Origin: Myxococcales bacterium
GTDB taxonomy: Bacteria > Myxococcota_A > Polyangia > Nannocystales > Nannocystaceae
Direction of reading: 5' to 3'
Length of the DNA: 64,000 bases
Assembly: GCA_020633315.1 (NCBI GenBank)
Contig: JACKDV010000018.1
Location: forward strand, 62,001-126,000
Shown: positions 53,200-63,848 of the stretch, in pieces
Numbering within the stretch: the first letter of the stretch is position 1
Layout: each line of letters begins with the position of its first letter
Notes under the pieces: generated by a model
Databases searched by the model: none
The model's input: only the letters and a program-made list of their open reading frames with translations
Told to the model about the DNA's origin: nothing
Program-made: the position numbers and the translations under genes

Positions 53200-54678
53200 T
53201 CAGGGGGCGATGCGGGCGATCCAGCCGTCGAGGTCGCCGGCCTCGCTGGTGATCTCCGCGACCACGATCACGTCGCCGTCGGGCAGCACCACCACCGAGC
53301 GCATGCGGTCGGGGCCCAGAAGCGCGCCCTCGTAGTCCTCGCGCTCCCACACCAGGTTGCCCTCGGGATCGAGCTTGCCCACCCAGCGATCGGGATCGTC
53401 GTTGGACACGTGGCCCACCGCGTAGACGTAGCCCGCGGGATCGAGGGCGACGTCCTCGACCTCGTCCACCAGTGGTCGGCGGTCGGCGGTCCAGTGCCAG
53501 CGCTCGGTGCCGTCGGCCCGGTCGTGGGCGGAGACCCACAGGTCGTCGAGGCTGGCCGGCTCTGCGTGCCAGCCCGCGAGCAGGATCATGTCGTCGGTGA
53601 CGGCCATCGACTGCACCTGGGTGGCCGGCAGCGCCACCAGCGAGGGACCCAGATCACCGAGGGCCACCGGCTCGAAGGCGACCCCCACCTCCTCGTCCTG
53701 CCCCGCCACCAGCAGCTCGCCGCCGGGGGCCCGCACCGCGGCCTTGAGCCGGCTCTCGCCGCTCTCCCCCATCGGCGGCACCGGGATGGCCACCGAGCCG
53801 CCCGCCACGTCGGACGAGGAGAAGGCGTACTCCCAGGCCTGCGTCCCGCTGCCGCCCACCGCCGCGAAGCTCGAGCCCTCGATGTGCACGATGTCGTGGC
53901 AGTAGCCGGTGACCTCCATCGGGAGCTCGACGTCCACGGCGGGGTTGTCGGTGAGGTCGGCGTCCCAGCGCCACACCCAGGGGCGGGCCACCCCGTCGAG
54001 GGTGGCCCGGCCGCAGACCCACAGCCGCCCCACCCCGTCCTGGGTGACCGCCTCGGCCTCGTCGGCGCTGCCGTCCACGTCGTACGCGGCGCGCTGCACC
54101 TCCTCGCCGTCCACGGTCCACCGCGACAGCAGCACGTTGCGCGAGCTGGTCCCGGTCGCGAAGCCCACCGCCACCACGTCGCCCGAGGCCAGCCTCACCG
54201 AGCCGAACAGGCGATCGTCGCCCCCCGCCTTCTCGGCCACCACCGCGCTCCAGCGCACCGAGCCCCCGGCCACGCAATCGGTGTTGCAGCCGTCGCCATC
54301 CACGGTGTCGAGCTCGTCGCACTCCTCGTCGCCCTCGATCACCCCGTTGCCGCACACGGGGATCCCGGGGCCGGTGCTGCTCTCACCGGTGGGCTCGCCG
54401 GTGTCGCTGCCCTCGCTGCTGGTGCCCGGCTCGAGGCCGGTCGAGCTGCCCCCGTCCCCCTCCACGCACTGCCGGCCGAGGGCGCCAGCCAGATCGCTGT
54501 AGCGCCGGCCCGAGGGGCAGTCGCGGTCGGGGTAGCTGCAGAAGCCCGAGGCCTCGCACCAGCCCTGCACCACCCCGTGGCACTGCTCATCGGCGCTGCA
54601 CTGGAAGGGCTGGAAGTCCACGCAGGCCCCGGCCAGACCTCCGACCGCGAGCGCGCCGATCGCCCATGCCCCCCGCAC
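53200..54678 (-). CDS. Lipoprotein with DUF4215-type repeat and beta-propeller-like domain
   Basis: A 492-residue lipoprotein. GTG 54678 gives MRGAWAIGALAVGGLAGAC (lipobox Cys) and clears the stop of the gene upstream by four bases. Cys-rich segments follow (FQCSADEQCHGVVQGWCEASGFCSY-type), a Ser/Thr/Gly linker (STGLEPGTSSEGSD) and VCGNGVIEGDEECDELD. The rest is beta-rich with repeated strands (LFGSVRLASGDVVAVGF, AEAVTQDGVGRLWVCGRAT, DVALDPAGYVYAVGHVSND), like a propeller of the kind seen in delta-60 repeat or SBBP proteins. Last gene of an ECF sigma-kinase operon, so it may be part of that sensory unit. Confidence 0.8.
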   Translation of the reverse strand: MRGAWAIGALAVGGLAGACVDFQPFQCSADEQCHGVVQGWCEASGFCSYPDRDCPSGRRYSDLAGALGRQCVEGDGGSSTGLEPGTSSEGSDTGEPTGESSTGPGIPVCGNGVIEGDEECDELDTVDGDGCNTDCVAGGSVRWSAVVAEKAGGDDRLFGSVRLASGDVVAVGFATGTSSRNVLLSRWTVDGEEVQRAAYDVDGSADEAEAVTQDGVGRLWVCGRATLDGVARPWVWRWDADLTDNPAVDVELPMEVTGYCHDIVHIEGSSFAAVGGSGTQAWEYAFSSSDVAGGSVAIPVPPMGESGESRLKAAVRAPGGELLVAGQDEEVGVAFEPVALGDLGPSLVALPATQVQSMAVTDDMILLAGWHAEPASLDDLWVSAHDRADGTERWHWTADRRPLVDEVEDVALDPAGYVYAVGHVSNDDPDRWVGKLDPEGNLVWEREDYEGALLGPDRMRSVVVLPDGDVIVVAEITSEAGDLDGWIARIAP

Positions 54679-54682
54679 GCGA

Positions 54683-55431
54683 TCACCGTAGTGCGCGCGC
54701 CCTGGGGGGAGCAAGCTCGAACTTCCAGACCAAGCCGGTGCCGGTCAGTCGCACCTGGGAACGCTCGCGCCCCTCGCGACCGGCGAGCACCGAGAAGCGC
54801 ACGATGCCGGCCACCATCAGCGCCGCGCCGCCGGCCAGGATCGCGATCCCGGCCCGGCTCAGGGTGGGCGCGCCCTCCAGGGCATCGCGGTAGCCCTGCT
54901 CGGTGGGCGCGGCCTCGGCCTCGCCCTTGCGTCGGTGCGCCTCGGCCAACAGCCCCACCCCCACCGAGCTCACCGCCACCCCCGACCAGGTGAGGGCGTG
55001 GCCCAGGGGATCGCGAGCGGCCCGTCGCTCGGGACGATCGCGCTCCCGCTCGCGCTCGTGCCCCACCGTGGGCGCGGCCGGCCCGACCTCGTCGCTCGTC
55101 CCTCCCTCGCTCGGCGAGGTGGTCGAGACCGCGGTCGCATCGGGATCCTCGCCGCAGGCCTCGATCGCCTCGCGGGCCAGCGCTCGCACGTCGGCCGGCG
55201 GCTCGCCCTGGAGGTACTCGAGGTACAGCGGCACCGCGGCCTCGCAGTGCCCCGCGTAGCGCTCGGCCTGGGCCCACGCGAACAGCAGCTCGGGCTCGGG
55301 CTCGGCGCGGTAGGCCTTGCCCAGGATCCGGGCGGCATCCTCGTAGCGTCCCTCGGCGAAGGCCTTGACGCCCTCGTCGGCGTCGGGGCTGGGCTCGACC
55401 ACCGCAGCGGCCAAGAAGAGGGCGAGCAGCT

Positions 55432-55435
<4 letters not shown>
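54683..55435 (-). CDS. Exported TPR-like protein with C-terminal membrane segments
   Basis: A 250-residue protein: a short signal peptide (MKLLALFLAAAVVEPSP), then TPR-like helices (about 20-100: GVKAFAEGRYEDAARILGKAYRAEPEPELLFAWAQAERYAG). A Ser/Glu/Arg-rich linker (HERERERDRPERR) follows, then two hydrophobic helices (about 150-170 and 196-215: GIAILAGGAALMVAGIVRF). This structure is typical of myxobacterial proteins encoded after ECF-linked kinases. The ATG overlaps the kinase stop by four bases, so it is translated with the kinase. It could be the kinase's periplasmic partner; the role is unknown. Confidence 0.75.
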
Positions 55436-56916
<1,481 letters not shown>

Positions 56917-56959
56917 GATAGGGACCCCGGCGAGACGACTCAACGTCGGGCCCGCGACC

Positions 56960-57598
56960 TCACATCGCGGTGCCCAGCGAGCGCGCCCAGGCCTCGAAAT
57001 CGGCGAGCAGCGAGCGCCGCACCTCGGCCGGAGCCCGCAGGGTCTCCACCTCGGCCCGCAGGGCCTCGCGCGCCCGCGACAGCCGCGTCGTCACCGTGCT
57101 GGTCGGCATCCCCAGCACCTCGCCGATCTCGCGCGCGCGCAGTCCCTGCACGTAGAACAGCGCGATCATCGTCTGCGACTCGTCGGGCAGGCGGTCGAGC
57201 GCGCGCAGCAGCAGCCAGTGCTCGCGGCGCTGGTGCACCACCCCGCTGGGGCTCAGGATGCTCTGGGGGCGGCCGACCTCGAATTCGTAGACCTGGTGGA
57301 GCGCCTTGCGGGACTCGGCCTCGATGTGCTTGAGCAGCATCTTGCGGGCCACGCCGAACAGGAACGCACGAAAGCTCGAGGTCCGCACGTGCTCCTTGCT
57401 CTCGGTGCACGCGAGGAAGGTGCGCTGGGTGAGATCGTCGGCCACCGAGGCCGCGCGCATGCGAAAGAAGCTCAGCACGCGCGCGTAGTACAGGCGCATG
57501 AGACGATCGCCGGCCCCGCGGTCTCCCGACCGCCAGGCGTAGAGCAGGGCGATCTCCTCGTCCTGCCCCGGATCGTCGTCCTGCTGCACCTGCGCCAC
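56960..57598 (-). CDS. ECF sigma factor linked to a Ser/Thr kinase
   Basis: A 212-residue ECF sigma factor. Region 2: GDRLMRLYYARVLSFFRMRAASVADDLTQRTFLA (about 25-60). Region 4: LDRLPDESQTMIALFYVQGLRAREIGEVLGMPTSTVTTR (about 130-165). GTG 57598 was chosen; a TTG 27 bases upstream is possible. The gene is followed after 43 bases by a Ser/Thr kinase gene, and no anti-sigma factor gene is near. In ECF43-type pairs the kinase phosphorylates the sigma factor near region 2 to make it active; whether the conserved Thr is present here could not be verified. Confidence 0.9.
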   Translation of the reverse strand: MAQVQQDDDPGQDEEIALLYAWRSGDRGAGDRLMRLYYARVLSFFRMRAASVADDLTQRTFLACTESKEHVRTSSFRAFLFGVARKMLLKHIEAESRKALHQVYEFEVGRPQSILSPSGVVHQRREHWLLLRALDRLPDESQTMIALFYVQGLRAREIGEVLGMPTSTVTTRLSRAREALRAEVETLRAPAEVRRSLLADFEAWARSLGTAM

Positions 57599-57644
57599 TT
57601 TGGTCGAGACCCACGCGGGGCGCAAGCGAGGACGGGATCGCCCC

Positions 57645-58721
57645 TCAGGGGACCTGCCGTGCCATGTAGAGATCGTAATTGCCGGTGCGGTTGCTCGAGA
57701 AGTAGATCGTCTGCATGTCGGCCGAGACCCAGGGATCCCCGTCCTCGGCCGCGGTGTTGAGCTCGCTCAGGTTGTAGGGCGGCCAGTAGCCGTCGCCCTC
57801 GGCCGTGCGCTGGGCCACCCACAGATCCTGGCCCCCCTGCGTGCCCGTCCGCCCCGACTCGAAGCTCAGCCAGGTCATGTCCGCGTTGCTGTTGCCGGGG
57901 CAATCGAGCGCGGGGCTGGCCAGCTCCGCCACGCGCTGCAGGTCCGACACCATCACGGTCCCCGGATCGAAGGCGGCGCGCCAGATGTCGGCCCCGCCGT
58001 CGGTGGGCATGCGATCGGAGCAGAACAGCAGGGTGGCTTGATCATGCTGGGGCGTGGCCGCGGACTCGTGGGCCATCGAGCTCAACGCCGGCAGCGGCTG
58101 GGGCAGCGCCCACGACAGCGACGCCATCGAGGCGCGGGTCGTGTAGTAGATCTCCAGCCCGTTGCCGCGCCGATCGCTGGCGAACAGCAGCAGCGTGCCG
58201 TCCCGCGACAGCTCCGGCGTGGTCTCCTGCGAGAAGGTGCTGATGTTGCCGCCCACGATCATCGGCGTGTCGAAGGGAACGTCGACCGACGCTCGCGTGG
58301 CCACGAAGATGTCCTCGTCGCCCAGGCGCGTGGAGGCGAAGTAGATCTCGCGCTGGTCCTGACGCAGGGTGGGATCGTCGTCGGCGGCACCCAGGGCGTC
58401 GTTGAGCTCGGTCAGCGGCACCGCCACCCCGTAGGGATCGGGCCGCGGCAGCATCGGGTCGCCCGTGTCTCCGGAGCCGCTCGAGCTACCGTCGAGGCCG
58501 GTGGTGCCGTCGCTGCCGGTGCCGGGCGGCGGCTCGGTGGTGCCCCCGGGGGTCGTGGTGCCGCCGTCGTCGGTGAGGACCGGCGGCAGCGTGGTGCCGC
58601 CCTGGCCCGTCTCCGTGCCGACGCCGGCCGAGCCCCCGCCCGTCCCGACCCCGCCGGAGTTGATCTGGCAGCCGAGCCCCAGGGCCAGCCCCACCAGCAA
58701 AGCGATCGACCGCGCGTCCAT
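57645..58721 (-). CDS. PD40/WD40-like beta-propeller lipoprotein
   Basis: A 358-residue lipoprotein: MDARSIALLVGLALGLGCQ (lipobox Cys). A Gly/Thr-rich linker of about 70 residues follows. The C-terminal ~260 residues repeat the pattern of TolB/PD40 propeller blades (QREIYFASTRLGDEDIFVATR, GTLLLFASDRRGNGLEIYYTTR, ATLLFCSDRMPTDGGADIWRA, MQTIYFSSNRTGNYDLYMAR). Such propellers bind proteins or glycans at the cell surface. ATG 58721 was preferred to one 42 bases upstream because it gives a compact signal. Confidence 0.82.
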   Translation of the reverse strand: MDARSIALLVGLALGLGCQINSGGVGTGGGSAGVGTETGQGGTTLPPVLTDDGGTTTPGGTTEPPPGTGSDGTTGLDGSSSGSGDTGDPMLPRPDPYGVAVPLTELNDALGAADDDPTLRQDQREIYFASTRLGDEDIFVATRASVDVPFDTPMIVGGNISTFSQETTPELSRDGTLLLFASDRRGNGLEIYYTTRASMASLSWALPQPLPALSSMAHESAATPQHDQATLLFCSDRMPTDGGADIWRAAFDPGTVMVSDLQRVAELASPALDCPGNSNADMTWLSFESGRTGTQGGQDLWVAQRTAEGDGYWPPYNLSELNTAAEDGDPWVSADMQTIYFSSNRTGNYDLYMARQVP

Positions 58722-58775
58722 CTCCCGACCATGCCACATCGGCGAGCCCGGGACGATCCCCAAGCTCGGATGCGC

Positions 58776-59193
58776 TCAGCTACAGCCGCGACCCGAGCAG
58801 GACTTCGTGCAGCCAGGGCCGTCGCACACCTGAGTGCAGCCTCCACCGCTGCAGCCCAGCGTGCACCCCCGGCGTCCCCGCAGGGCAGATCTGGGTACAG
58901 CCACCGCCGCTGCAGCCCAGATCGCACTCGGAGGCCTTGCCGCAATCCTGGGTGCAGCCGCCACCGCTGCAACCAGCGTCACACGCCTTGCCTTCTTGGC
59001 AGGTCTGGACGCAGGACCCCTTGGAGCAGCGCACGCCCCCGGCCCCGCCGACCTTCACCCCGCCGGCTCCGACCTCCACGCCCTCCTCGCCAACCTTCAC
59101 GCCATCCTTGCCGCCGACCTTCACCCCGTCCTCGCTGGCGTCGCAGCCGATCACCAAGCCCAACGACAGTCCGAGCAACAGCAACGTGCGCAT
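58776..59193 (-). pseudogene. Cys-rich repeat lipoprotein interrupted by a single-base frameshift
   Basis: From ATG 59193 the product starts MRTLLLLGLSLGLVIGCDA (lipobox Cys), then repeats DGVKVG/EGVEVG, then Cys-rich units CSGGGCTQDC, CDLGCSGGGCTQIC. After PAGTPG the frame leaves the repeat pattern and ends at 58780. One base earlier or later, the other frame continues with CTLGCSGGGCTQVCDGPGCTKSCSGRGCS-like units to a stop at 58776. The switch is at a G5 run on the minus strand (around 58867-58871): four Gs would give a continuous protein of ~138 residues. It may be a real mutation, phase variation or a sequencing error. Confidence 0.7.
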
Positions 59194-59198
59194 CGTCG

Positions 59199-59204
59199 AT
59201 TCTA
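59199..59204 (-). promoter_or_regulatory. Probable -10 element of the frameshifted lipoprotein gene
   Basis: TAGAAT on the minus strand, five bases before the ATG at 59193, predicting transcription start at the start codon. Confidence 0.4.
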
Positions 59205-59357
59205 CCTCCGCCCGAGAAGGGTAGCCGTCCCCCTCGCTCGCGCGTCTGGCGGGATCGACCCGGCGAGGTTCCTTTTTCTTCGGATCAATTCCCTCGCGAG
59301 CGCCACGTGGAAGGCGGCACCGCGACGACGCGGTGGCCCATGAGGAGAGTGAGATCC

Positions 59358-60344
59358 ATGAGCGCACGCAACCCCATCCCCTCCCCAGCCCGGCCTGCTC
59401 CGCGGGCGGCCGTGCTGGCCATGTCGCTGATCGCGATGGCCCCTGCCGCATGTGACGAGGACGGCTTCCCCGACGAGCTCGGCGAGCGCGATGGCTTCGT
59501 CGACGACGAGCTCGGCGGCGACCCGCTCGGCGACGACGAGCTCGGCGAGCGCGATGGCTTCGTCGACGACGAGCTCGGCGGCGACCCGTCGGCCTCGTCC
59601 GCGGCCGTCTTGATCACGCGGGGCGACGACCAGTACGGGCGCACCGTCGTCGAGACCCCCGACGGGCCCGCCGAGGTCACCTTCCGCGTGGTCGACGGCC
59701 ATGCCCTCGTGGATGGCGACATCGACCTCGGAGAGATCGACGACCTGCTCGATCCCCACGCCCCTTCGCGGGGGCTCGTGGCCGGCAACCTCTGGCCGGG
59801 GGGCATCGTCCACTGGCAGATCGGGGGGCTCGAGGAGATCTTCTTCCCGCAGCTCGCCCAGGACATCCGCGACGCCGTGGCCGAGATGGACTCCCTCACC
59901 GATCTGACCTTCATCGAGGGACCGTCCGGCAACCAGATCGTCTTCATGGTCGGGGCCGCCGGCGACGTGGGTGGCTACTCGCCGGTCGGCATGCAGGGCG
60001 GCACGCAGTACGTCACCCTCAATGCCACCGGGGCCGACAAGGCCACCGTGCTCCACGAGCTCGGCCACGCGGTCGGCCTGTACCACGAGCACCAGCGTGG
60101 CGATCGCGACGACCACGTCATCGTGAGCTACCCGTGCATCGACCTGATGGAGTGGAGCAACTTCGACATCAAGTGGTGGGCCAACCACACCAGCTCCTAC
60201 GACATCGCGTCGATCATGCACTACGACTCGTATGCCTTCAGCCTGGGAGTGTGCCCGAGCATGACCCGGCTCGACGGCAGCACCTTCACGAGGAACACTC
60301 ACCTGAGCCGTCGAGACCGGCTCACGCTCAACACCTGGTACTGA
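59358..60344 (+). CDS. Astacin-family (M12A) metalloprotease, lipoprotein
   Basis: A 328-residue protease. The signal sequence ends in an APAAC lipobox-like site, followed by an acidic repeat region (see the repeat feature) and a propeptide-like section. The zinc site is HELGHAVGLYHEHQR (233-247), the extended astacin motif HExxHxxGxxHExxR, and the Met-turn region is SIMHYDSYAF, with the Tyr of astacins. All catalytic residues are therefore present. Such enzymes are exported and fit a predatory lifestyle. ATG 59358 was preferred; an in-frame ATG at 59340 would add six residues. It diverges from the frameshifted lipoprotein gene. Confidence 0.9.
   Translation: MSARNPIPSPARPAPRAAVLAMSLIAMAPAACDEDGFPDELGERDGFVDDELGGDPLGDDELGERDGFVDDELGGDPSASSAAVLITRGDDQYGRTVVETPDGPAEVTFRVVDGHALVDGDIDLGEIDDLLDPHAPSRGLVAGNLWPGGIVHWQIGGLEEIFFPQLAQDIRDAVAEMDSLTDLTFIEGPSGNQIVFMVGAAGDVGGYSPVGMQGGTQYVTLNATGADKATVLHELGHAVGLYHEHQRGDRDDHVIVSYPCIDLMEWSNFDIKWWANHTSSYDIASIMHYDSYAFSLGVCPSMTRLDGSTFTRNTHLSRRDRLTLNTWY
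59472..59588 (+). repeat. Two copies of a 54-base unit, 63 bases apart, in the protease gene
   Basis: A 54-base sequence at 59472-59525 recurs at 59535-59588 and encodes DELGERDGFVDDELGGDP twice, with LGD between. Copies look identical, so duplication is recent or maintained. It sits just after the lipobox and encodes an acidic spacer. Confidence 0.85.
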
Positions 60345-60374
60345 GCGGACGCCCCGCGGCGCCATCGATCGCCC

Positions 60375-61547
60375 TCAGTCGAGGCGCCGCACCAGGGTCA
60401 CCGTCAGGTAGTCCCCCTCGGGGAACGCCAGCAGCCGCGGGTGGTCGGCCGGGGCCGCCGCGCGCTCGACCACCTGCAGCACGCAGCGGACCCGCTCGGC
60501 GGCCTGCTGCAGCGCCCCTTCGAAGGCCTCGCGATCCACGTGGCTGCTGCAGCTCCCCGCGAGCAGCAGCCCCCCCGGCGACAGCAGCTCGAGGCAGGCC
60601 TGGTGCAGCTTGCCGTAGCTTCGCAGCGCCCGCTCCCGGGCGTCGGCCGAGGGCGCGAAGCTGGGCGGGTCGGCCACCACCAGCCCGAAGCGCTCGCCCT
60701 GCGCCCGCAGCCGCTCCAGCAGCTCCGGCACGTCGGCCGCCTCGGCGCGCTGGCGCTGCGGCGCCAGGCCGTTGGCCGCCCACGCCCGCCGGGCCAGCGC
60801 GATCGCGGGCTTGGCCAGGTCCACGGTGAGCACCGAGCTCGCCCCGCCCTTGCCCGCCGCCACCGAGAACCCGCCCACGTAGGAGTACAGGTCGAGCACC
60901 CGACGGCCCCGGGCCAGCCGCCGCACCATCGCCCGCGAGTCTCGCTGGTCGAGGAACAGCCCGGTCTTCTGCCCGCGCCGCAGGTCCACGCACAGCACCA
61001 TGCCGTGCTCGTGGACCTCCACCACCTCGGGCGGCGACGGCCCCTCGAGCAGCTCCACGCTGCGATCGCCCCGCGGACCCCAGCGCCCGAGGATCGAGGG
61101 CACCCCCAGCGCGTGCAGCCGCGGACGCAGCACCGACAGCAGCGCCTCGCGGTGGGGCAGCAGCGACTCGCCGTCGAGGGCCACCACCGCGTGCGGGCCG
61201 TAGAGGTCGACCACCAGCCCGGGCATGCGATCGCCCTCGCCGTGCACCAGCCGCAGCGCGTCGGTCTTGCGCGGCACCACCCGCCGCCGCAGCTCGAGCG
61301 CCGCGTCCAGGCGGCGCTCCCACAGCGCCTCGTCCACCGGCTCCTCGCCCACCGTCCACAGCCGCACCCCGATCGGCCCCGCGTCGGCCAGGCCCCGCCC
61401 CAGCCCGCGGCCGTGCTCGTCGGTCACCACCACCTCCGTGCCCGGCGGCGGGATCCGACCGTCGAGCGCCTCGCGGTACACCCACGGGTGACCACGCCGG
61501 ATGGTGCGGGCCAGCGGCCTGCGCAGGCGCAGCCGCGGCACGCTCAC
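60375..61547 (-). CDS. RlmI-like 23S rRNA m5C methyltransferase family protein
   Basis: A 390-residue class I SAM methyltransferase of the RlmI/RlmK-N-type family. An N-terminal PUA domain (LARTIRRGHPWVYREALDG) is followed by a linker domain and the Rossmann methyltransferase: LRRGQKTGLFLDQRDSR, RVLDLYSYVGGFSVAAGKGG (SAM-binding motif I), VLTVDLAKPAIALAR (motif II) and VVADPPSFAP (motif IV, DPP). SCSSHVDREAF contains the Cys of the C-terminal part. RlmI methylates C1962 of E. coli 23S rRNA; the exact target here is inferred. Start GTG 61547, preceded by GGAGG. Confidence 0.88.
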   Translation of the reverse strand: MSVPRLRLRRPLARTIRRGHPWVYREALDGRIPPPGTEVVVTDEHGRGLGRGLADAGPIGVRLWTVGEEPVDEALWERRLDAALELRRRVVPRKTDALRLVHGEGDRMPGLVVDLYGPHAVVALDGESLLPHREALLSVLRPRLHALGVPSILGRWGPRGDRSVELLEGPSPPEVVEVHEHGMVLCVDLRRGQKTGLFLDQRDSRAMVRRLARGRRVLDLYSYVGGFSVAAGKGGASSVLTVDLAKPAIALARRAWAANGLAPQRQRAEAADVPELLERLRAQGERFGLVVADPPSFAPSADARERALRSYGKLHQACLELLSPGGLLLAGSCSSHVDREAFEGALQQAAERVRCVLQVVERAAAPADHPRLLAFPEGDYLTVTLVRRLD

Positions 61548-61646
61548 GGAGGACCTCCGCGGTCCCCCGCTCCCCCCACGCTCGTCCCCTCGGGCTCGGT
61601 CTCCAGCCTCATGCCGTCCTCCTCGGTCGCGCAGGCCCCACGCGCC

Positions 61647-63767
61647 CTACAGCGGTCGCACGTAGATGCACCACTCGTTGAACACGCCGTCGTCGAGCGG
61701 GGTGTAGTCGTCGGTGACCTGTAGGGTCCAGTCCCCCGCCAGGGCCAGGCCGTCCATCGCGCTCAGCACCCCCTCCGGTCGGATGCTGCCCTCGATCGAC
61801 ACCGGGAGCTGGCAGTCCGGGGGACCGGCCGCCTCGTCGTTGAAGAACGCGAACACGTCGTCGCCCGCGATGCACTGGTCCGTGGTCAGCTCGACCATCG
61901 TCCCCGAGGCATCGTGCACCAGGAACACGTCGAGATCGCTGGTGTAGGGGTGCGTCACGTCCAGGAACACGTCCACATCGGCCACCAGCCCCGGTCCCAT
62001 CAGGGTGACGGTGGAGCTCACCGTGGCCATGACCGACCCCACCGCGGCCCCGGGCGAGGCACACACCGCGATCACCTCGTTGGAGCACTCGTCGAGGTCC
62101 ACCCCACAGCCGGGGAAGCTGCAGCTCAGCGAGCCGCCCACGAAGCCGAAGTCCTCGCAGCGCTGACCGGCGATCTCATTGGTGTCGCAGCTCTCCTCGG
62201 GGGCCGTGATCGCCGAGTCCCCGCACTGCGGACCCAGGCACCCCGTGGTGTCGAACAGGCAGGAGCCGTCACAGCCCAGGACCCCGCCGCCCAGCCAGCC
62301 CGTGTCCTCGCACACCGCCCCGTCGAGGCTCATGCCGTCGCACTGCTCCCCGTAGGTCACCAGCCCGTCGCCGCACATCGAGGGGTCGAGCACGTCGGTC
62401 TGCACGCGCACGCACCACTGGTCGAGGGTGCCCCCGTCGCCGAAGAACTGATCGGTGATCGTCAGCTCCCAGGTCCCGCCCGCGTCGGGCAGCCCCACCC
62501 AATGATCCAGGTTGCCCTCGGGCAGCACGTCGCCCTCCACCGCGATCGGCACCACGCAGTCGGGCGGCGCCGCGGCGTCCTGGTCGTAGGTCGCCGCGAT
62601 GTCCTCGGCCGTGCCGCAGATCGAGTCCTGCAAGACCTCGCTGGTGCCCGAGTCCAGGTGGTGCAGCTCGATGATCAGATCGCCCACGAAGGTATGGTTG
62701 GCCTCGAGGATCACGTCGAGGTCGGTCACGTAGCCGCCGCCGCCCGGGATCACGATGCTGTCGACCGTCGTCGTGTCGCCGTCGGGCCCGATCGGCAGCG
62801 CCGGCGTGGAGCAGAAGGTGTTGCAGCCGGTGGTGTCGAAGCTGCAGCTCGCGTCACAGGCCAGGGTGCCGCCCAGGAAGCCGAGCCCCGCGCAGTCCTG
62901 CCCGCCCAGGTCCATGCCGTCGCACGCCTCGGGGCCCCCGACCACCCCGTCGCCGCACGCGTAGCAGCCCGACACATCGTAGCCGCTGCAATCGAGGGCG
63001 CAGGCCAGCGTGCCCCCGTCGTAGCCCTGCAGCGCACAGTCCTGTCCTCCCAGGTCCGCCCCGTCGCAGACCTCCGGGCCCCCGATCAGATCGTCGCCGC
63101 ACGCGTAGCAGCCCGACACATCGTAGCTGCGACAGCCGGCTTCGCAGGCCAGCGTGCCCCCGTCGAAGCCCTGCAGCGCGCAGTCCTGGCCCCCCAGATC
63201 CGCGCCGTCGCAGACCTCTCGGCCACCGATCATCCCGTCGCCGCAGCTGGTCATCGTGCAGGCGTCGGTGTCGAAGCTGCAGTCGCTGGCGCAAGCCAGC
63301 GTGCCCCCGTCGTAGCCCTGCGACGCGCAGTCGGCCCCGCCCAGCTCCATGCCGTCGCACTCCTCCCCGTCGTCGATCACTCCGTCCCCGCAGATCGTGG
63401 CCGTGCACATCGAGGTGTCGAAGCTGCAATCGTCGGCGCAGGCCAGGGTGCCCGCCAGGTAGCCCTGCGACTCGCAGTCGGCTCCGCCCAGCTCCACGCC
63501 GTCGCAGTCCTCCCCGCCGTCGATCACCCCGTCACCGCACTGGCCCCCCGTGCCCGTGGAGTCCGCCCCGTCCGAGCTCGAGTCCCCCGGCGGCGTGCCG
63601 GTGGTCGTCGGCTCGCCCGTGCTGCCGTCGGTGGGATCGGGGACCTCCGGGATGTCATCGGCACACCCCGACGCCAGCGCCAGCCCCGTCATCGCCAGCA
63701 CGCGGATCATCCAGCTCGGCGAGGGCAGCGAACGAAGGAGAGCGCGGGAGTCTCGATGAGTGGCCAT
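61647..63767 (-). CDS. Lipoprotein with seven Cys-rich repeats and two P-type (proprotein convertase) domains
   Basis: A 706-residue lipoprotein: MIRVLAMTGLALASGCAD (lipobox Cys, about residue 35 from ATG 63767). Next is a Ser/Thr/Gly linker, then five Cys-rich repeats of ~47 residues (CGDGVIDGGEDCDGVELGG type), a P/Homo B-like domain (from PIGPDGDTTTVDS to QWCVRVQTD), two more repeats and a second P-like domain ending EWCIYVRPL. P domains normally follow subtilisin-like proteases; there is no protease here. ATG 63710 would also give a good lipoprotein signal; a GACAAT -10 just before 63767 favours the longer form. It is likely a surface adhesin. Confidence 0.85.
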   Translation of the reverse strand: MATHRDSRALLRSLPSPSWMIRVLAMTGLALASGCADDIPEVPDPTDGSTGEPTTTGTPPGDSSSDGADSTGTGGQCGDGVIDGGEDCDGVELGGADCESQGYLAGTLACADDCSFDTSMCTATICGDGVIDDGEECDGMELGGADCASQGYDGGTLACASDCSFDTDACTMTSCGDGMIGGREVCDGADLGGQDCALQGFDGGTLACEAGCRSYDVSGCYACGDDLIGGPEVCDGADLGGQDCALQGYDGGTLACALDCSGYDVSGCYACGDGVVGGPEACDGMDLGGQDCAGLGFLGGTLACDASCSFDTTGCNTFCSTPALPIGPDGDTTTVDSIVIPGGGGYVTDLDVILEANHTFVGDLIIELHHLDSGTSEVLQDSICGTAEDIAATYDQDAAAPPDCVVPIAVEGDVLPEGNLDHWVGLPDAGGTWELTITDQFFGDGGTLDQWCVRVQTDVLDPSMCGDGLVTYGEQCDGMSLDGAVCEDTGWLGGGVLGCDGSCLFDTTGCLGPQCGDSAITAPEESCDTNEIAGQRCEDFGFVGGSLSCSFPGCGVDLDECSNEVIAVCASPGAAVGSVMATVSSTVTLMGPGLVADVDVFLDVTHPYTSDLDVFLVHDASGTMVELTTDQCIAGDDVFAFFNDEAAGPPDCQLPVSIEGSIRPEGVLSAMDGLALAGDWTLQVTDDYTPLDDGVFNEWCIYVRPL

Positions 63768-63848
63768 ACGGGCCCGATTGTCCGGGACGAGCTCCCGGGA
63801 CCACAAGAGCGGGCGTCATCGTCGGGGATCGCCCGGAGCACGCACGAT

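Noticed and set aside
62850..63540. Possible tandem DNA repeat or CRISPR-like array
   Set aside because: The periodicity (~140 bases) comes from Cys-rich protein repeats in a continuous coding frame; units are diverged and there are no spacers.
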